From NCBI GenBank assembly GCA_035236585.1, contig CP141128.1, forward strand, positions 37,988,684 through 38,052,683: a DNA stretch of 64,000 bases, written 5' to 3'. Positions 45,108 through 58,108 of this stretch are shown piece by piece. Every line of letters begins with the position of its first letter. Within the stretch, counting starts at the first letter, position 1. The position numbers were made by a program, and so were the translations under genes. The stretch is from Warburgia ugandensis. Its lineage: Eukaryota > Streptophyta > Magnoliopsida > Canellales > Canellaceae. A model generated the notes under the pieces. The model worked only from the letters and a program-made list of their open reading frames with translations. It did no database searches and was not told the DNA's origin.

Positions 45108-47328
45108 TTTTTTTTTATAATTAAACAATATAAATTGTAGAAAACATAGAAAAATATGCATGGTTAGGATGGATCAAAATTTAAAAAAAGTAATTATGCT
45201 ACTTAAATTATTAATTGGACCAATCTAATGGATAAATAATTTTAATAACTTTAGATTAATAAATTTGGATGTTAAGTTGATTTAGAACTATTGATCTGAT
45301 TGATCAGAATTTAATCTGACCATCAAATCATTTGATCAAACATTGACGTGTGAAATAGGCTATCTATAAGTTAGAGATCAATAAGAATTGAGGAAAATTA
45401 GAAGATTATGGATTGTTGATCTTTAATCAATTGCTAAGATTTGATTATATGGAAAAAAAATAAAGAGAGATTTATGATTAGTGATAAGTAAAGAAAAATT
45501 ATCTTAATTGATGATAATCAAAGACCAAATAAACTAAAATTGAGAGTTATGGAAAATCAAAGGATTAATACCTTGTATTTGAGGTAAGTGGATTCTTAAG
45601 GTGCAAAATTTCAAAATTGAATGATGTTACAAATCATGATGTGATTCAATATTAGCATGAAGTTTGAATTGCATGAATTATTTATAAAATGCAATGATTA
45701 TGCATTTCTATACATACAGTATTTATGACACAATTTATGAAATAATAATGCTATAGTATCATATATGAAAAATACTTAAATTATGATTTTATTTCATGGA
45801 TTGAAAATGCATGTGATTTGTTTAAAAAGTATGATTTGAGAATACTCTGCATGTTTATCTCCATGTTATTTGATTTGAAGGTTAGAAGAGCTTGATTTTG
45901 GTATGGGTTACCAATTATATATACGAGACAATATTTTTATGGATTTACAGAGGACAGCTAGATAGCCTAATGATTTTATTATATTCAGGAATAGAGGTAT
46001 AATGGATTTATTTTAGATATGCATGGGCCTAGTGGATACTATGTTAGGTGAATAGTAAGGTTCGGCCACCTGCTCTTTGACACTTCTGATATGGACACCC
46101 TACCCATAATGTGGCAAAAAGTCAGGTGGTGGCAATTGTGGGAAGGCCCCACTGTGATGGTCTGTCTCCACATATAGACATGACTATGTATTATTCCATA
46201 GTTGGTGTCAATGGAGCATGGCAGTGGATCCCAACATGTGGGATGTGCGCTATAGCATACTAGTCCATGATTTGGCATAGTGTTATAAGCATGATTGGGT
46301 GATAGCATGTGTTCTTGTTTTTTTTTTTTTTCTTTTGGTGACCCAGTACTATGAGCACGACTGAGTAATAGTACCCATGATTATATGGCATGAGGAGATG
46401 TTTAGTATGAGTACTCGTGACCATTATGTGGACCAATAATGACTAGATATATGTGGGCACCGTATACCTGGGGAATGACCACCAATGATTATGTATTACT
46501 ATTTTACAAGTTTGATGTTATTTAACTTGTATTGCTATTCAAAATGTTTATTCAAAATTCTAACGATGATTTGCCCATGAGATTGCATCGCTGGATTTAT
46601 TCATGATAATTACATCTATTCAAAATGTTTATTCATGATTCTAATTTGTTGCATCATTAGATTTATTCATGATATTTAATAAATTTTTTTAAGAATTTGA
46701 TATTCTATAGTTTAAGATTTTCTTAATTTAAATCATGCATATTATAGATTTATAATGTTTTGAGACATTGAAATGATTATTAAATTATAAAAATAAATAT
46801 TTCTTTGAGTTTTCATATGCATCTTATTCCCCTACCAATCATGGCTTGCTTAGATATTGTAAATATTTGAATGTTTACAATATCTCAGATTCATACATAA
46901 TAGGAGTAAAGGAGAATCAAGCGAGCAGTTGATTGTTGATTTATTTATAGTTGAGGGTATGTGTATATTTGAATTAGTGAAATAATGACATTTGGATTGT
47001 ATATGTATATTTGGTGTATTTGGACATTGATTGTAATAATATAGAGATTGTGGCTGTTGACTGGATGAATCTTGAAGAAGTAAACTTATTTAAAAATGGT
47101 TTACTTGAAAGGAAAATTTATTTTGTGTTTTTAAAGTTTAAAATTAGATTAGATTAGAGAATAAATGAGCAATTAAAGAAATGATACAAGAGATTTTGTA
47201 ATGAATTTCAAAGAAATTTTTTGTACTATTTGTTTTCTTAACATTTTTTCAAACTTGGGCATAGAAGGAAAAATTATTTTGAGTTTTAAAAATTTTAAAT
47301 CAGACATATAAAAACTTGGGTTATCGGA
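45108..47328 (+). repeat. Element C 3' LTR, segment 4 and end
   Basis: Collinear with 19975-21836 of the 5' LTR, plus about 300 bp (46690-46960) lost there that includes hairpin H1. It ends GGGTTATCGGA, followed by the TSD TAAAG at 47329. Frames here (for example 46039-46308 minus) are incidental. Confidence 0.8.
46850..46887 (+). other. Conserved hairpin H1, element C 3' LTR
   Basis: Twelve-base perfect stem AGATATTGTAAA / TTTACAATATCT with a 10-base loop, then one mismatch and one more pair. It is preceded by CCCCTACCAA as in LTR A. Confidence 0.75.
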
Positions 47329-47333
47329 TAAAG

Positions 47334-47689
47334 TCTCCTATAGAAAAGCAAATCTGCGCATCCACAAATCTGAAGACATGGTCCTCCGCATCTCAAAAAT
47401 TGATGCATGCCTTTATCAACCCATAATCAATCATTGAAAGGGCATAGAACCACCATTCACAAAGAAATCGAAGTTTATTGATTCTAGCTCTCTCTCCTTA
47501 ATATCATCCATCCACTCTATTAGAAGCAATATTATATCATTATCATCAATAACAAATAAGAAATGAAGTTCATTGATCAAAGAACTGATATTCCATTGAA
47601 AAGGCATTTCAAAACATCAAATCACAGCATGAAAGCATGAAAGAAAGCATGATTTTTCAAAAACTACAAGAGAATCAACTTCCATGAAT
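47334..47689. other. Unassigned flank of element C
   Basis: No gene or repeat boundary recognised between the right TSD of element C and the satellite-like array. Confidence 0.4.
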
Positions 47690-49490
47690 GGATCTTGTCA
47701 ATCTGCTCATTAATTTCAATCAAAATCATTAGATTCTATACAATAAATAATCAAAATCATTGGATCTTGTTGATCCAATCTCAAAATGAACAAATTCTAT
47801 CAATCTGCATATCAAATTCAATCAAATTATTGGATCTCATTAATCCAATCATCAGTTGAACAGCTCTTGTCGATCCTCTCATCAATTTCAATCAGAATTA
47901 ATGAATCCTATTGATATATCAATCAATTTGCAATGGATCATTTTGATCCAATCATCAAATCAACTGATCTTGTCAACCCAAATCATAGGATCTCATTGAT
48001 CCAATCATCAAGCAATGAAATCTCATCAATCTACTAAACAATCAAAATTAATGGATCTGACTGATCTATTAATCAATTTTGTATGAATATCATCAATCCA
48101 ATTATCAAATCAACTGATGCCCTCAATAAGGCAATCAAAATCATTGGATCTCATTGATCCAATCATCAAATGAAAGGATCTCATCAATTTACTCATCTAT
48201 TTCAAATAAAATTAATCAATCCCATTGATCTTTTAATCAATTTTCAATGGATCACATTGGTCAAATCATCAAATCGATAGATTGCACTGATCGATTAATC
48301 AAAATCATTGGATTTTGTTGATTCAATCATCAAATGAATGGAACTCATTGATGCACTTACCAATTTCAATCAAAATTAATGGATCAATTTGACCTATCAA
48401 TCAATTTTTTATTGATCTTGTTGATCCAATCATCAAATATATGGATCCCATCAATCTATCAATCAAAATAATTGGATGTCATCAATCAAATCATCAAATG
48501 AAAGGACTTCATCAATCCACTCATCAATTTCAATCAAAATTAATGGATCCCATGTTCCTTCAATCAATTTTCAATAGATCTCATTGATCCACTCATCATT
48601 TTATGGATCCTGTTAATTTATCAATCAAAATTGCTTGGTCTCATCAATCTAAATCACTGAATCTCATTAATCCCAATCATCAAATGAATGGATCTTATCA
48701 ATATGCTCTTCAATTTCAATCAAAATTAATCAATAAATGGATCTCATTGATATGCTCATCAATTTCAGTCATAATTAGTGAATATTATTGATCCATCAAT
48801 CAATTTTCATTGGATCTTGTCAATCCAATCATCCAATCAATGGATCCCATCAATCCATCAATCAAAATCATTGGATCTCGTCAACCAATCATTAAAGTAA
48901 TGAACCTGATCTGTCTGCTAATCAATTTTAACCAAAATTGATGGATCTCGTCAACCCTTCAATCATTTGCAATGGATCTCATCAATGCAGTTACCATATC
49001 AACAAATCCCATCAATCTTTCAATTAGATCGCTAAGTCTTCTCAATTGAATCATCAAATGAATGGATGCCATCAATTCTATCATCAATCAAAATCAACAA
49101 ATCTCATTGATTGATCAATAAATTTTCAACTGATCTCAACAATCTAATTGTTAAACCCATGGATCTTATCACTTCGTCAATAAAAAATATTGGATCGTTG
49201 ATCCAATAATCAAATGAATAGATCATATTGATACCCTCCTCAATTTCAATCAAATTAATGGATCCCATCGATTTAACAAATTAAATCTCTATGAATCTTT
49301 GCATGTCTTCAATCCAAGCATAAAAATCTACAAACCCCCAAATCTCATCTATTTGATAACCAAGAATCTGCTAATATTTGGGATAGTTGATTAGTCAACC
49401 CATCCATCAACTTCAAATTAACAAATCCCATCAATCTACTCAATCATCAATCCTAGCAGTATCACATTACCAATTTGTAGAATAATTTTT
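47690..49490. repeat. Diverged tandem array, about 160-bp units, ATCAAT/GGATC rich
   Basis: The phrase TCAATTTCAATCAAAATTAATGG or variants recurs near 47883, 48043, 48205, 48361, 48523, 48711, 48930, 49090 and 49240, spacing about 150-190 bp. Within each unit, shorter phrases alternate (GGATCTCATTGATCC, CAATCATCAAATGAATGG, TCAATCAAAATCATTGGATC). This suggests an ancestral subunit of about 35-40 bp. Units are diverged by substitutions and indels. Non-coding. Confidence 0.8.
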
Positions 49491-50345
49491 TTGAGTCTCA
49501 TTAATCCAACAATCCATTCCCTAAGTACACCTTGATAGTCCAAACATCAATTTCATCTAAATTTCAAATAACTTAGAATTGTAGGTTGTTCTTCACAAAA
49601 TTCACCTAATTATAGGTGGTTCTTCCAAAATCTGAATCCATAAGATCAAATGTGATATGTCCAAGATCTTAATGACTCAAATCAGAGGTGATCTGTCCAA
49701 AATATCAATCACAATGGATTGAAGGTGGTCCATCTCAAATCTCAAAATTCATATGATATCATAATTAGGCTCTATGTTTCTTGACTTTTAACCTCTACAA
49801 TGTTTCGATGAAAGAAGGGTAAACTATAGACATTAGATCTTACACTACTAAAATGATTATATACGGGATATACTTTATTGCAAATATCAAAAATGTATGT
49901 CACACTATCAAGAAAAAAGTACACTTTGAAAGGGTTTCAAAATGGATCAAGAATCTTTGAAAATTTTATCTTCAAAACCATCCACAAAAAATAAATAAAT
50001 TAATTAAGAAAATGACCCTTAGACCTGGCAATTATGAGATCTAGAATCTTAAAATTACTCAACCATCCAAGACTTCATTCCTTGAAAAATCTAGAATGTC
50101 AATCACTTTCTCATGTTTTCACAATCATGTAGACTTTTTGCATTACTTAGGGACCACATAAAAGGACTATTACTTTGAACCACACAATCATGCATATAGC
50201 GAAACCTAAAAAAAATGAGTTTTCTCAATGCCCTTGATGATGATTGGAATTACAATTGATGCCAGTTCGGACCTCTATAAATAAGAGGCCCTTATATAAA
50301 TTTTCAACTAGAATAAAGTACAAATAAGAGAATAATAAACTAGGG

Positions 50346-50347
<2 letters not shown>
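49491..50347. other. Unassigned AT-rich DNA
   Basis: No gene recognised. It still contains scattered ATCAAT and GGATC words, as if decaying from the array on its left. Confidence 0.4.

Positions 50348-50440
<93 letters not shown>
50348..50440. repeat. (TC)46 microsatellite
   Basis: 93 bases of uninterrupted TC repeat, no substitutions. It lies at the left edge of the Athila-like LTR fragment E0. Confidence 0.95.
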
Positions 50441-50443
<3 letters not shown>

Positions 50444-51974
50444 TTAATGTGTTTGGGTTTTCTCTTGCATGTAGAGGACTATGGCCTTCATTTGGGAAAA
50501 ACTCTAGTAAAATTTGTCGATGGTATAACTTTAAAATTACTCATAAGTACACAAAAATGTAGTAATTTGCATGCAAGAGAAGTCGATCCCATGAGGAATC
50601 TCATGGAATTTTTAATCAATTGGATCTTATTTAAATCACTTGTCTTCAACCAAAGAGACATGGTTTCGCTTAAATTAGGAAAGTAAATAACATGAAAAGG
50701 AAACATACATGGAATTAGAAATATGAACTAAAGAAACTTGCTAAAAGTAATACTTCTAAAAATAAAAATAGAAACTATCTAAATGTATTCCAAGCTACAA
50801 AGCAAATAACCAATGAAATCTAAACTAAACTTGAACAAATCCTAATCAACAAAACATTCAACAAAGACTTAAGAAAATGCTCATGGAATATGGAAATTGT
50901 GCATGATTCATGAACTAAAAACCTATCTAAAATGGTGTGCATGAGAACTTAAGTGAAAGATGTATGGAAACTAGGATGAAATGTGCACATGAAATTTGCT
51001 AGAATGAAGTACATAAATCAATGAGTGAATGGGCATGGAGCATACGCATAAAACACAAAATTTGGAGGACTTGAAATATTGGAAATAATCATGGAAACAT
51101 ACAAATGAAACATGTTACTTTATTGAATTGAAATTCATACAAAAAGGGGGTGCATATTACATGAACATGGAAAGAAAGTGTGCCCTCTTCAAAGACATAA
51201 AATTAACCAAGTTCCTATCCAACATTCACCATCCAATAAGTGGCACGCATTTGATCCAAAAGAGAACTAAAGAGAAAGAAAGTGGGAAAAGAGACAAACC
51301 AAACTCAAAGATGGGTAAGGAAATAGAAACAATGGGAAGGCAAGGATTCAATTGAAGAACAAAGAATAACAAACTCGATCTTAAGGTTACCATATCTTGG
51401 CTGTCACTCCAAGAGGTTAAAATCCTTACAATACAAGGATCTAAAGCACAAAACTAGGCCAAACAAGAACAAAAAACAAGAAGCATGAAACTAGAAGGAA
51501 AACCAAGCAATAAGGGAATGAAACTTTGTAAAGGAACCGACTTGGAAAAAATTGAAAACAAAATGAAGAAGACTTGCTAAGATTGAAGGAGGTGTGGAGG
51601 GATGAAGGTTCAAACCCCAAGGGAACAAGGTGGGAGGCACCGCCTTTTCAAGAGAGACGTGTCCTCCCCCTCTCTATGTGTTCTACGTGAAAGCCCTAGG
51701 TAAGTGTTTTCACATTCTAGAAGAGATCAAATGAGGAATGGAAGATAAGATGAGATTGAGAAAGAAGTTAAGATAAGAAGGGAAATTGGTAGGATTTTAA
51801 GAAGGTGGAAGGTGGAAAGTAGGACTCCAAGAATGAGACTAGAAGTGGGAAACTAGAAAAGTGCTAGGAAGGTAAGGTTGGATATGGAGAATCCTAAGGA
51901 GCAATAAAGGTGGAAGGTGCTACTTTTTAGGGAAGTAGGCATCTCCACCTATGTTCCATGCATGGGATGACTAT
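50441..51974 (-). repeat. Athila-like LTR fragment E0
   Basis: Resembles the left (3') part of LTR E3. Both have the GATCCCATGAGGAATCTCATG block (50586 here; 56888 in E3), the following TTGGATCTTATTT/TTAGATCTTATTC stretch, and downstream a TTGGCTGTCACT-type motif (51400 here). It is cut off where LTR E1 begins. Minus-strand LTR orientation. The frames at 50447-50686, 50488-50706 and 51128-51355 are incidental. Confidence 0.55.
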
Positions 51975-54921
51975 TGAGTTTTTCGCAAGTGCACAAGCTA
52001 TTGTGGTATAGCGTGTGCAAGTACGGGTCAAACCCACAAGGACTCACCTTAATGATTTAGAGTTTTAAAAAAAATTAATTATTCAAAAATGAAAATTAAA
52101 TGACAAAATTTAACAAACAGAAATTTAACTAAAGAAATAAGAAAAATCTACTTTCCTAGATTGATTATCGTCAATTTCTTCATATCTAGGCTCAAAAACT
52201 TTGATCATCCTTCATCAGTCTCTTTCTAGTGATTCCAATTAATAATCCACTAGATGGATTAGGCAGATTCCAAAAAATCCGATAGATCTGGGCTAAATAA
52301 GAATTTTGAGATTTGGATGATTTTATATCACTTTTTAGAGCTCAGATTAAAGATCAGAGACATTAATCAAGCCAAGGGATGTCCTAAAAATGTATATAAA
52401 AATTAATTAAAGATTTGATGTGAAACAAAGGAGAAATAAAGAGATCTTTATTGTTAAGGCTAACCCATTGATTGGGTTAAGCCTTACTCAATTCAATTTG
52501 GATTATGCAGTTCTTGGATAATAGATTACAAATAAAATAAAATGGGAACAGCAACAGGGACACAAATGTGGTTAAAAAGGGGATACAAATAATTAAAGAG
52601 CAAAGGATAAAACTAGAATTTGAAGACAATTTCATATTTAAAGAAAATGGAAATAGGAAACCCGATGAGGACGATAGTGATGCTAGAGAAGAGAGGAGGA
52701 TCGGGAGTCTGGTGCAATGAAGAAGCAGGGGACTACAGAATGGAGTGATAGGGCTGAAATCGATGCTGTGTAGTGGTGGGAAGGTCCAGATGCTAGTGAA
52801 GCTGTGAAGATCTGAGCATCATATATTCTGAACAGAATTCACCTACCAGTGCAGGTAAACAGGGCAAAAGAAGGGGGTGATCTGGGCTGGATTTTGGGCA
52901 TTGACTAGTAGAAATAATGGAGAACTGGACTGGACTAGTGAAACGAGCAGGTGACGGTGATGGTGGAATGATGATGGGAGGTGCAGTGAACGTAAAGCAG
53001 AGGATTGGGTTGATCTGGGCTGTGATTGAATGAGAGTTGAAGATGAAGAGAAGCAGAGGGACTAGTGCATGGTGGACTGGATGTGTCGGGCTGAAGTGAA
53101 GAAGATGGTGTAGTACAGGGGAAGGTGATGACCAGACCAATGATGGATCTGTGTGGCTAGTGTTGGGTAAAACATAGGGTGTGGGTGATGGAAAAAGGTT
53201 ATGAACATAAGTTTGAACAAAGAACAGACTATGCGGGAGAGATAGAAGAACAAGGAAAGTGAAAAGGAGATTGAGGGAGGGTGAAGATAGGCCTAAACGA
53301 TGAAGCAAAGGCTGGAGAAGGTGGAGGAGTTGGGTCGTGATTAAAAGAAAAAAAAAAACTGAGTGAGAGAGAGATGATGAGGCAGAGGTAAAACAGCATT
53401 GGAAACTAGGTTTTCGTCAAAAAAAATCAACGATGGAGATAACTGGGCAATGAACAAAGGAGGGAGATGCGATGGGGTAGAGAAGAGGGAAGAGGAGAGG
53501 AGAAGATATGGGAGAAGAGAACAATGGTAAAAAGAACTAGAAAAATTGATGAACAAAATTAATATAATACAAAGGAAAATAGTCAAACAGGAAACAAAAA
53601 TGAAAAATGATAATAAAAGAGAAGAATGCGGGTTGTTGGGGGGGAGTCGATCAACTATAGGTCTTTCCCCTGCCGCTGCCTCCTATCATCCAAGGGAGTG
53701 AGGATTGCCTTCTTTCTCTTAAATAATCGATTTATTTCCTCTTTTCAAAGATTCCCCCACTGCCGCCCCTTGGTTCCTCCACTTTGGAAACTTCTCCACT
53801 AACTCTCCTTTCTTTTGTTGCATCTCTCCATTTCCCAATTGATTTCTCATTCTTCAATTAAAACTAGTTCCCTTTAGGAACCCTTTCCATCTTGCACGTT
53901 GATTCTTGATGGGTGATTTTCTCCGTTCACTTTTGATCTGAGCCGTCCTACCTTCTTCTGTTTAATCTACAAAATAAATGACTAAATTAAAGTCATCTAA
54001 ACTGTACAATATACCTCTGATTAGCTCTAATGATCATCGGACCATTAAATTTGACAAATTACAGTTGGATGGTCAATTTAAGCTAAGAGTCATATTTTAT
54101 CTAAAAGTTACCAAATTGATGAGTTAGATTATCTACTTAAATGCTAAATTAAGTGTATTTTGGCCACAATTGAACACTTAACAATGACTTAGATGGTTAT
54201 TGGAGATGGAAAAAGACAAAAAGAAGATTAAAGGCTCTTCTCCCATTGGTCCATCTTGCATTCTATTTTACCATGTGATAATCCTTACAAATTATCTCTT
54301 GAATTTTATAATTTTTTCATATGACAATTGCTTTAAAACGTCTTCCAATTGTGTGGCTCCATATGGCATGGCTTAAATGGCTTCAAGGATCAATTTGATG
54401 GCTCATTGTTTAGTGGCTTGAGTGGCTTAGTTTCATGGCTTGATGGAGTGTGTGGCTTAGGTGACTTAGGTGGCTTACATGGCTCTAATTATCATGCAAA
54501 GGTGGTGGAATTGTAAAGCTTTTTGCACTGGCCCAATCTATTCACCTTTTATTCTTTCAATTGCTTTCTTGTGAACCCTAAGATGATCTTAAATTTTGAT
54601 TGAGCTTTGGAATGACGAAGTTTTGGACCTTGCTCTCTAAGCTTGATCTTGATCCTCAACTCTCATCTAAAGCGATATAGACTGTTGGATCATTTATTCA
54701 ATACCTACAAAAGATAAATAAAAATTAATTCCTAAAAAATTAAGATTACTCAACATACTTACTCTATATTAACTTCTAAATCTATAAAATATCAAACTTT
54801 TGGATTATTAGATTAGAAATGCATGTGATATGAATTTCTAGAAAACCCTAGAAATAACATTAGATCTTATAACACATGGACTACTAATTGGGTACTTTTA
54901 TACAAAATTAAACACTTATCA
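51975..54921 (-). repeat. Athila-like LTR E1
   Basis: About 2.95 kb. On the minus strand it starts TGATAAGTGTTTAATTTTG (right end) and ends TTGTGCACTTGCGAAAAACTCA-like at 51975. Its right part aligns with E3 and, inverted, with E2 (GCAAAGGTGGTGGAATTG block; repeated 'ggctt' words; ACTAATTGG near the end). A clear TSD was not found (ACTAT on the left, CTAGA on the right), so it may be a solo LTR or a rearranged copy. The 171-codon frame at 52793-53308 is a stop-poor pyrimidine-rich strand, not a gene. Confidence 0.6.
54370..54490. repeat. Low-copy 'TGGCTT' repeats in LTR E1
   Basis: TGGCTT(A/G) words recur about ten times in 120 bp. A similar, shorter cluster is at 61325-61410 in E3, and the complement at 58500-58620 in E2, so it is a family feature. 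Confidence 0.6.
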
Positions 54922-56848
54922 CTAGAGGTTCTTCAAAAGCAAGAACCTTTCTCCCAAACTATATTAGGCACAAGAACTAAATTCCATTTGAGATAATGGA
55001 ATCTCTATCCTAAGAATTTAGTCCTCATTCTTAGAAGAGAAAACCCTTTTTTACTCCTTTTTACCATTCTATTTCTTGCATCAAAGAAGCCAAATAGGGT
55101 TTGTAATTATGGTTTTATCCAGCAAAATTTCTAGAGAGAATTTGTAATGAAACCATCATTGCGCTCATTAGATTGGGCATAATTTTTTTTTTCCCCCTTC
55201 AAGCTTAGAGGATTAGTGGAATCTCTAATCCTCCCTTGGAAAAAAATAGAAATAATTGACCCTAGAAGAAAGGTATTGGGTTCTGCAAATTGAGTTTTCA
55301 TAACTTAGTTTCTTCAATTTAGTAATCTTTATTTTTTATTTTCTTGTTTGAGTCCAAGGATAAAACACAAATTATCCTAATGGGAGAAATTTGGGTTTTC
55401 AGGATCCCAACTTTGTAGATTTGTTTTCATGAAAGTTGAAGCTCAAAGATGGGGATTCTTAAATTATTAGATGGATCCCGTAGAGTTTCCTACAACTTTC
55501 CTTTCTTTACTTGAATATATATTTTCAAAGATTAGAGTACTAAAAAAGGATCTATTCACACAGCCATTCCTCTAAAGAGGCACTTTGACAACAAAGAACT
55601 TCTAAGGAAAATCCTAGCATGAATTAACAATGATTTTCTCTCACCTAAAAAACAAATTAATTTTTTAGCATTTTTATTTTAAAATTTCTTTGAAAAGTAT
55701 TAAGTGCTCATTTTTATACAAAAAACTCTAAACTTTACTTTGTTTTTAATGCATTTTATGGATTGTTTTCACATTTATAGGTTATATTTGCACTAAAATA
55801 CTTATTTTTCCCCTAACCATAATTTGGTGTGCTTTCAGAGTTATATCAAGATCCAAAGGTAAGTATGTGTTAAACCACACCATATATTACTAATTAGGAC
55901 TTTTTCTATTTTGTGCTAGTTCTAGATCAATATCCAAGCGGTTGCATCAAGTTGATCAACATTCCTAATTGTTGATTAAGGTTAAATTGAATGGATGGCT
56001 CAACTCAATCCAAAATGATCGTTGAATGATCCAGATCAAATACAAAGTAAAGGCTCAAGTTTCAACATTTTTCAATTATAAATGGTTGAAATTACTAAGG
56101 ATTTCAAGATTTGAGGCTTCATAATCATGGTGGTGTCTATGTATCATGGAGGTGCTTGGCAGTTTGGACAACATCAAAGAACTTCAAGAGACGTTGCAAT
56201 ACCCAATGAAGCATTCTAGGAAGTTCAGATCCATTAAAAGAATAGAGGATGAGTCTTTCATTTTCATCACCAAACATATATAGTGACTCAGTAAAGAGTT
56301 GCATGTTCTACACAAGCCTCAAATACAGTCTTAGACCTATCCATTGATGGGGAGCTGGTAGATTTTCCTACTAATGTAGGCTCTACTCTGTTGTCTCTAG
56401 ATTTTTACTGGTTCTGCTACAAGTTTCTACTAAGTTTGCTAACTTTTGCTATTGGTTGGGACTCCTTGGAATGTGTTGGACTACTAGGATGAAATTTAGT
56501 AGCATTTGGTAGGAAGAGAGGATGAGGAAGCTACTAGCTTGACATCTTAAGTAGTAGGAGGTGGAACTCTCTTGGACATGTACTATAGGTAATGTGGTCA
56601 CTACAAGTGTAGTAAAATGTTTTCTTGCTATTGGTTTGAAGTGTTTGTATGTGGAACAAGTCTTTGGAACATCTAGTAGTAGGTGCTATAGGTAGCATCT
56701 GCAAGAGAGGAATCAAGTTCCACTAATCACTGTAGGTTATTACTACTAGATTTGAAGCATCTATAGGTAGGTCATTGCTTACTTTTGAAGCTATTAGTGG
56801 CATGCTCTCAGTGGATTGGTCGATCGTGTGTTACTATTGTGACTAGGG
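54922..56848. other. Unassigned DNA between LTRs E1 and E3
   Basis: No gene, RT or integrase fragment recognised. 56380-56780 has scattered CTACTAG/AGTAGC words suggesting a weak local repeat. Confidence 0.4.
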
Positions 56849-58108
56849 TGGCATATCAAAGTGCTAATTGCATGCAAGCGAGGTTGATCCCATGAGGAAT
56901 CTCATGAATTTTCAATTGATTAGATCTTATTCAAATCCCTTATCTTTAGTCAAAGAAAGAGGGTTCTGATAAAACTAGGAATTTATACAACATGGAATGG
57001 GAAACATACACTGAATTAGAAACTATAACTAAAGGAAAATTTCTAAAATTAAAAATTTCAATGGATTTAGAAACATTCCTAACTAATATGCATTTAAGAA
57101 AATCAACTAATTAAAAATTAGATGAATGAATCTAGGAAACTTAAACTAAGGAAATTGGAAAAAAAATGAAACTTTCTTATGTTAACACTTTCCTAAAACT
57201 AAAACTTTCTAAACTAATCTAGGATTCAAACAACTTACTAACTAATGCTAAAAAAAGACTAAATAATCAAATATGCAAAACTTCAAGATAATTTACCCAA
57301 GCGCCATGCACATGAACCTTGGAGTTAGGTGCATGGTTCATAGGGTCATTTGATGGCCATAATACATGAAGTAAATGCTTGTTAACATGAAATCCAATCA
57401 AATCACTAAATAAATATCCTAAAAAGCTAAATGTTTCCTAAGAAATCAAGAAAATAAGGTGTATGGACTGTTGGAAACTATGCATGAACATTCATTGGGA
57501 AAATTCCAGAAATATAGTGCGCGTGAAGCACAAATCAAATAAGGCATGACTTGAAACTTAGCAAGCACTTTTCATGGAAGATAACATTCAAGAATTAAAG
57601 TAATTTACTATTAGAATCAAACATGAAAAATAATCTTCAACCAACTTTATTGATTGAATGGCACAATACATCAAATAATGGTGCACATGTTACATAGATG
57701 AGAATTTGAAAAGTGCCAACTCTCCCAGTGCTTGTAACTTGATTCAAATTAATTATGAAGACCACTCCAATAGCCTTAAATAAACTTAGAAAGCATACAA
57801 CTGAAACCCAACAAGAATTCAAGAGAAAAGAGAGTTGAAGGATGGGAATGATTCAAAGAAAAAGATGCCTGAATCTAACTTCAAATTCAAGTGAAAAATG
57901 AGCACAATAGGAAGAGGAACAAGGAGATTCAAGCTCCTTTTGCTCTTGGCTATCACTACTAAAGAAGAAATAACTTGGATCTTGATTGAATAGGTAATAA
58001 AAACTAGAGAGATGAAACCAAAGATTCAAGAGAAAATAAAGAAGATCTATGCTTATGAAATTGAAGAACAAAACAAGAGCAAACTAAGGAATGAAAGTAA
58101 GATACTAA

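Larger units (their letters stand above)
19096..47328 (+). mobile_element. Element C: decayed Tekay/Del-like Gypsy element with multiply interrupted 3' LTR
   Basis: 5' LTR 19096-21836 (TGTAATACCCC start), primer site 21839-21850, decayed gag-pol, purine tract before 25511, and a 3' LTR beginning at 25511 and ending at 47328. Perfect 5-bp TSDs TAAAG lie at 19091-19095 and 47329-47333, which proves that both ends belong to one insertion despite 28 kb between them. The 3' LTR is split into four segments by LINE-1 (carrying B1 and A'), segment D (carrying B2) and LINE-2. Pol remnants resemble chromovirus RT and the integrase C-terminal region. It is an old insertion. Confidence 0.85.

Noticed and set aside
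47690-49490. CRISPR-like array
   Set aside because: Repeats are diverged and contiguous without unique spacers of constant length, and the context is eukaryotic.
52793-53308. 171-codon minus-strand frame, hydrophobic and Ser/Leu/Pro-rich
   Set aside because: It lies in a purine-rich stretch of LTR E1. The complementary strand is T/C-rich and therefore stop-poor. Overlapping frames look alike and no family motif is present.
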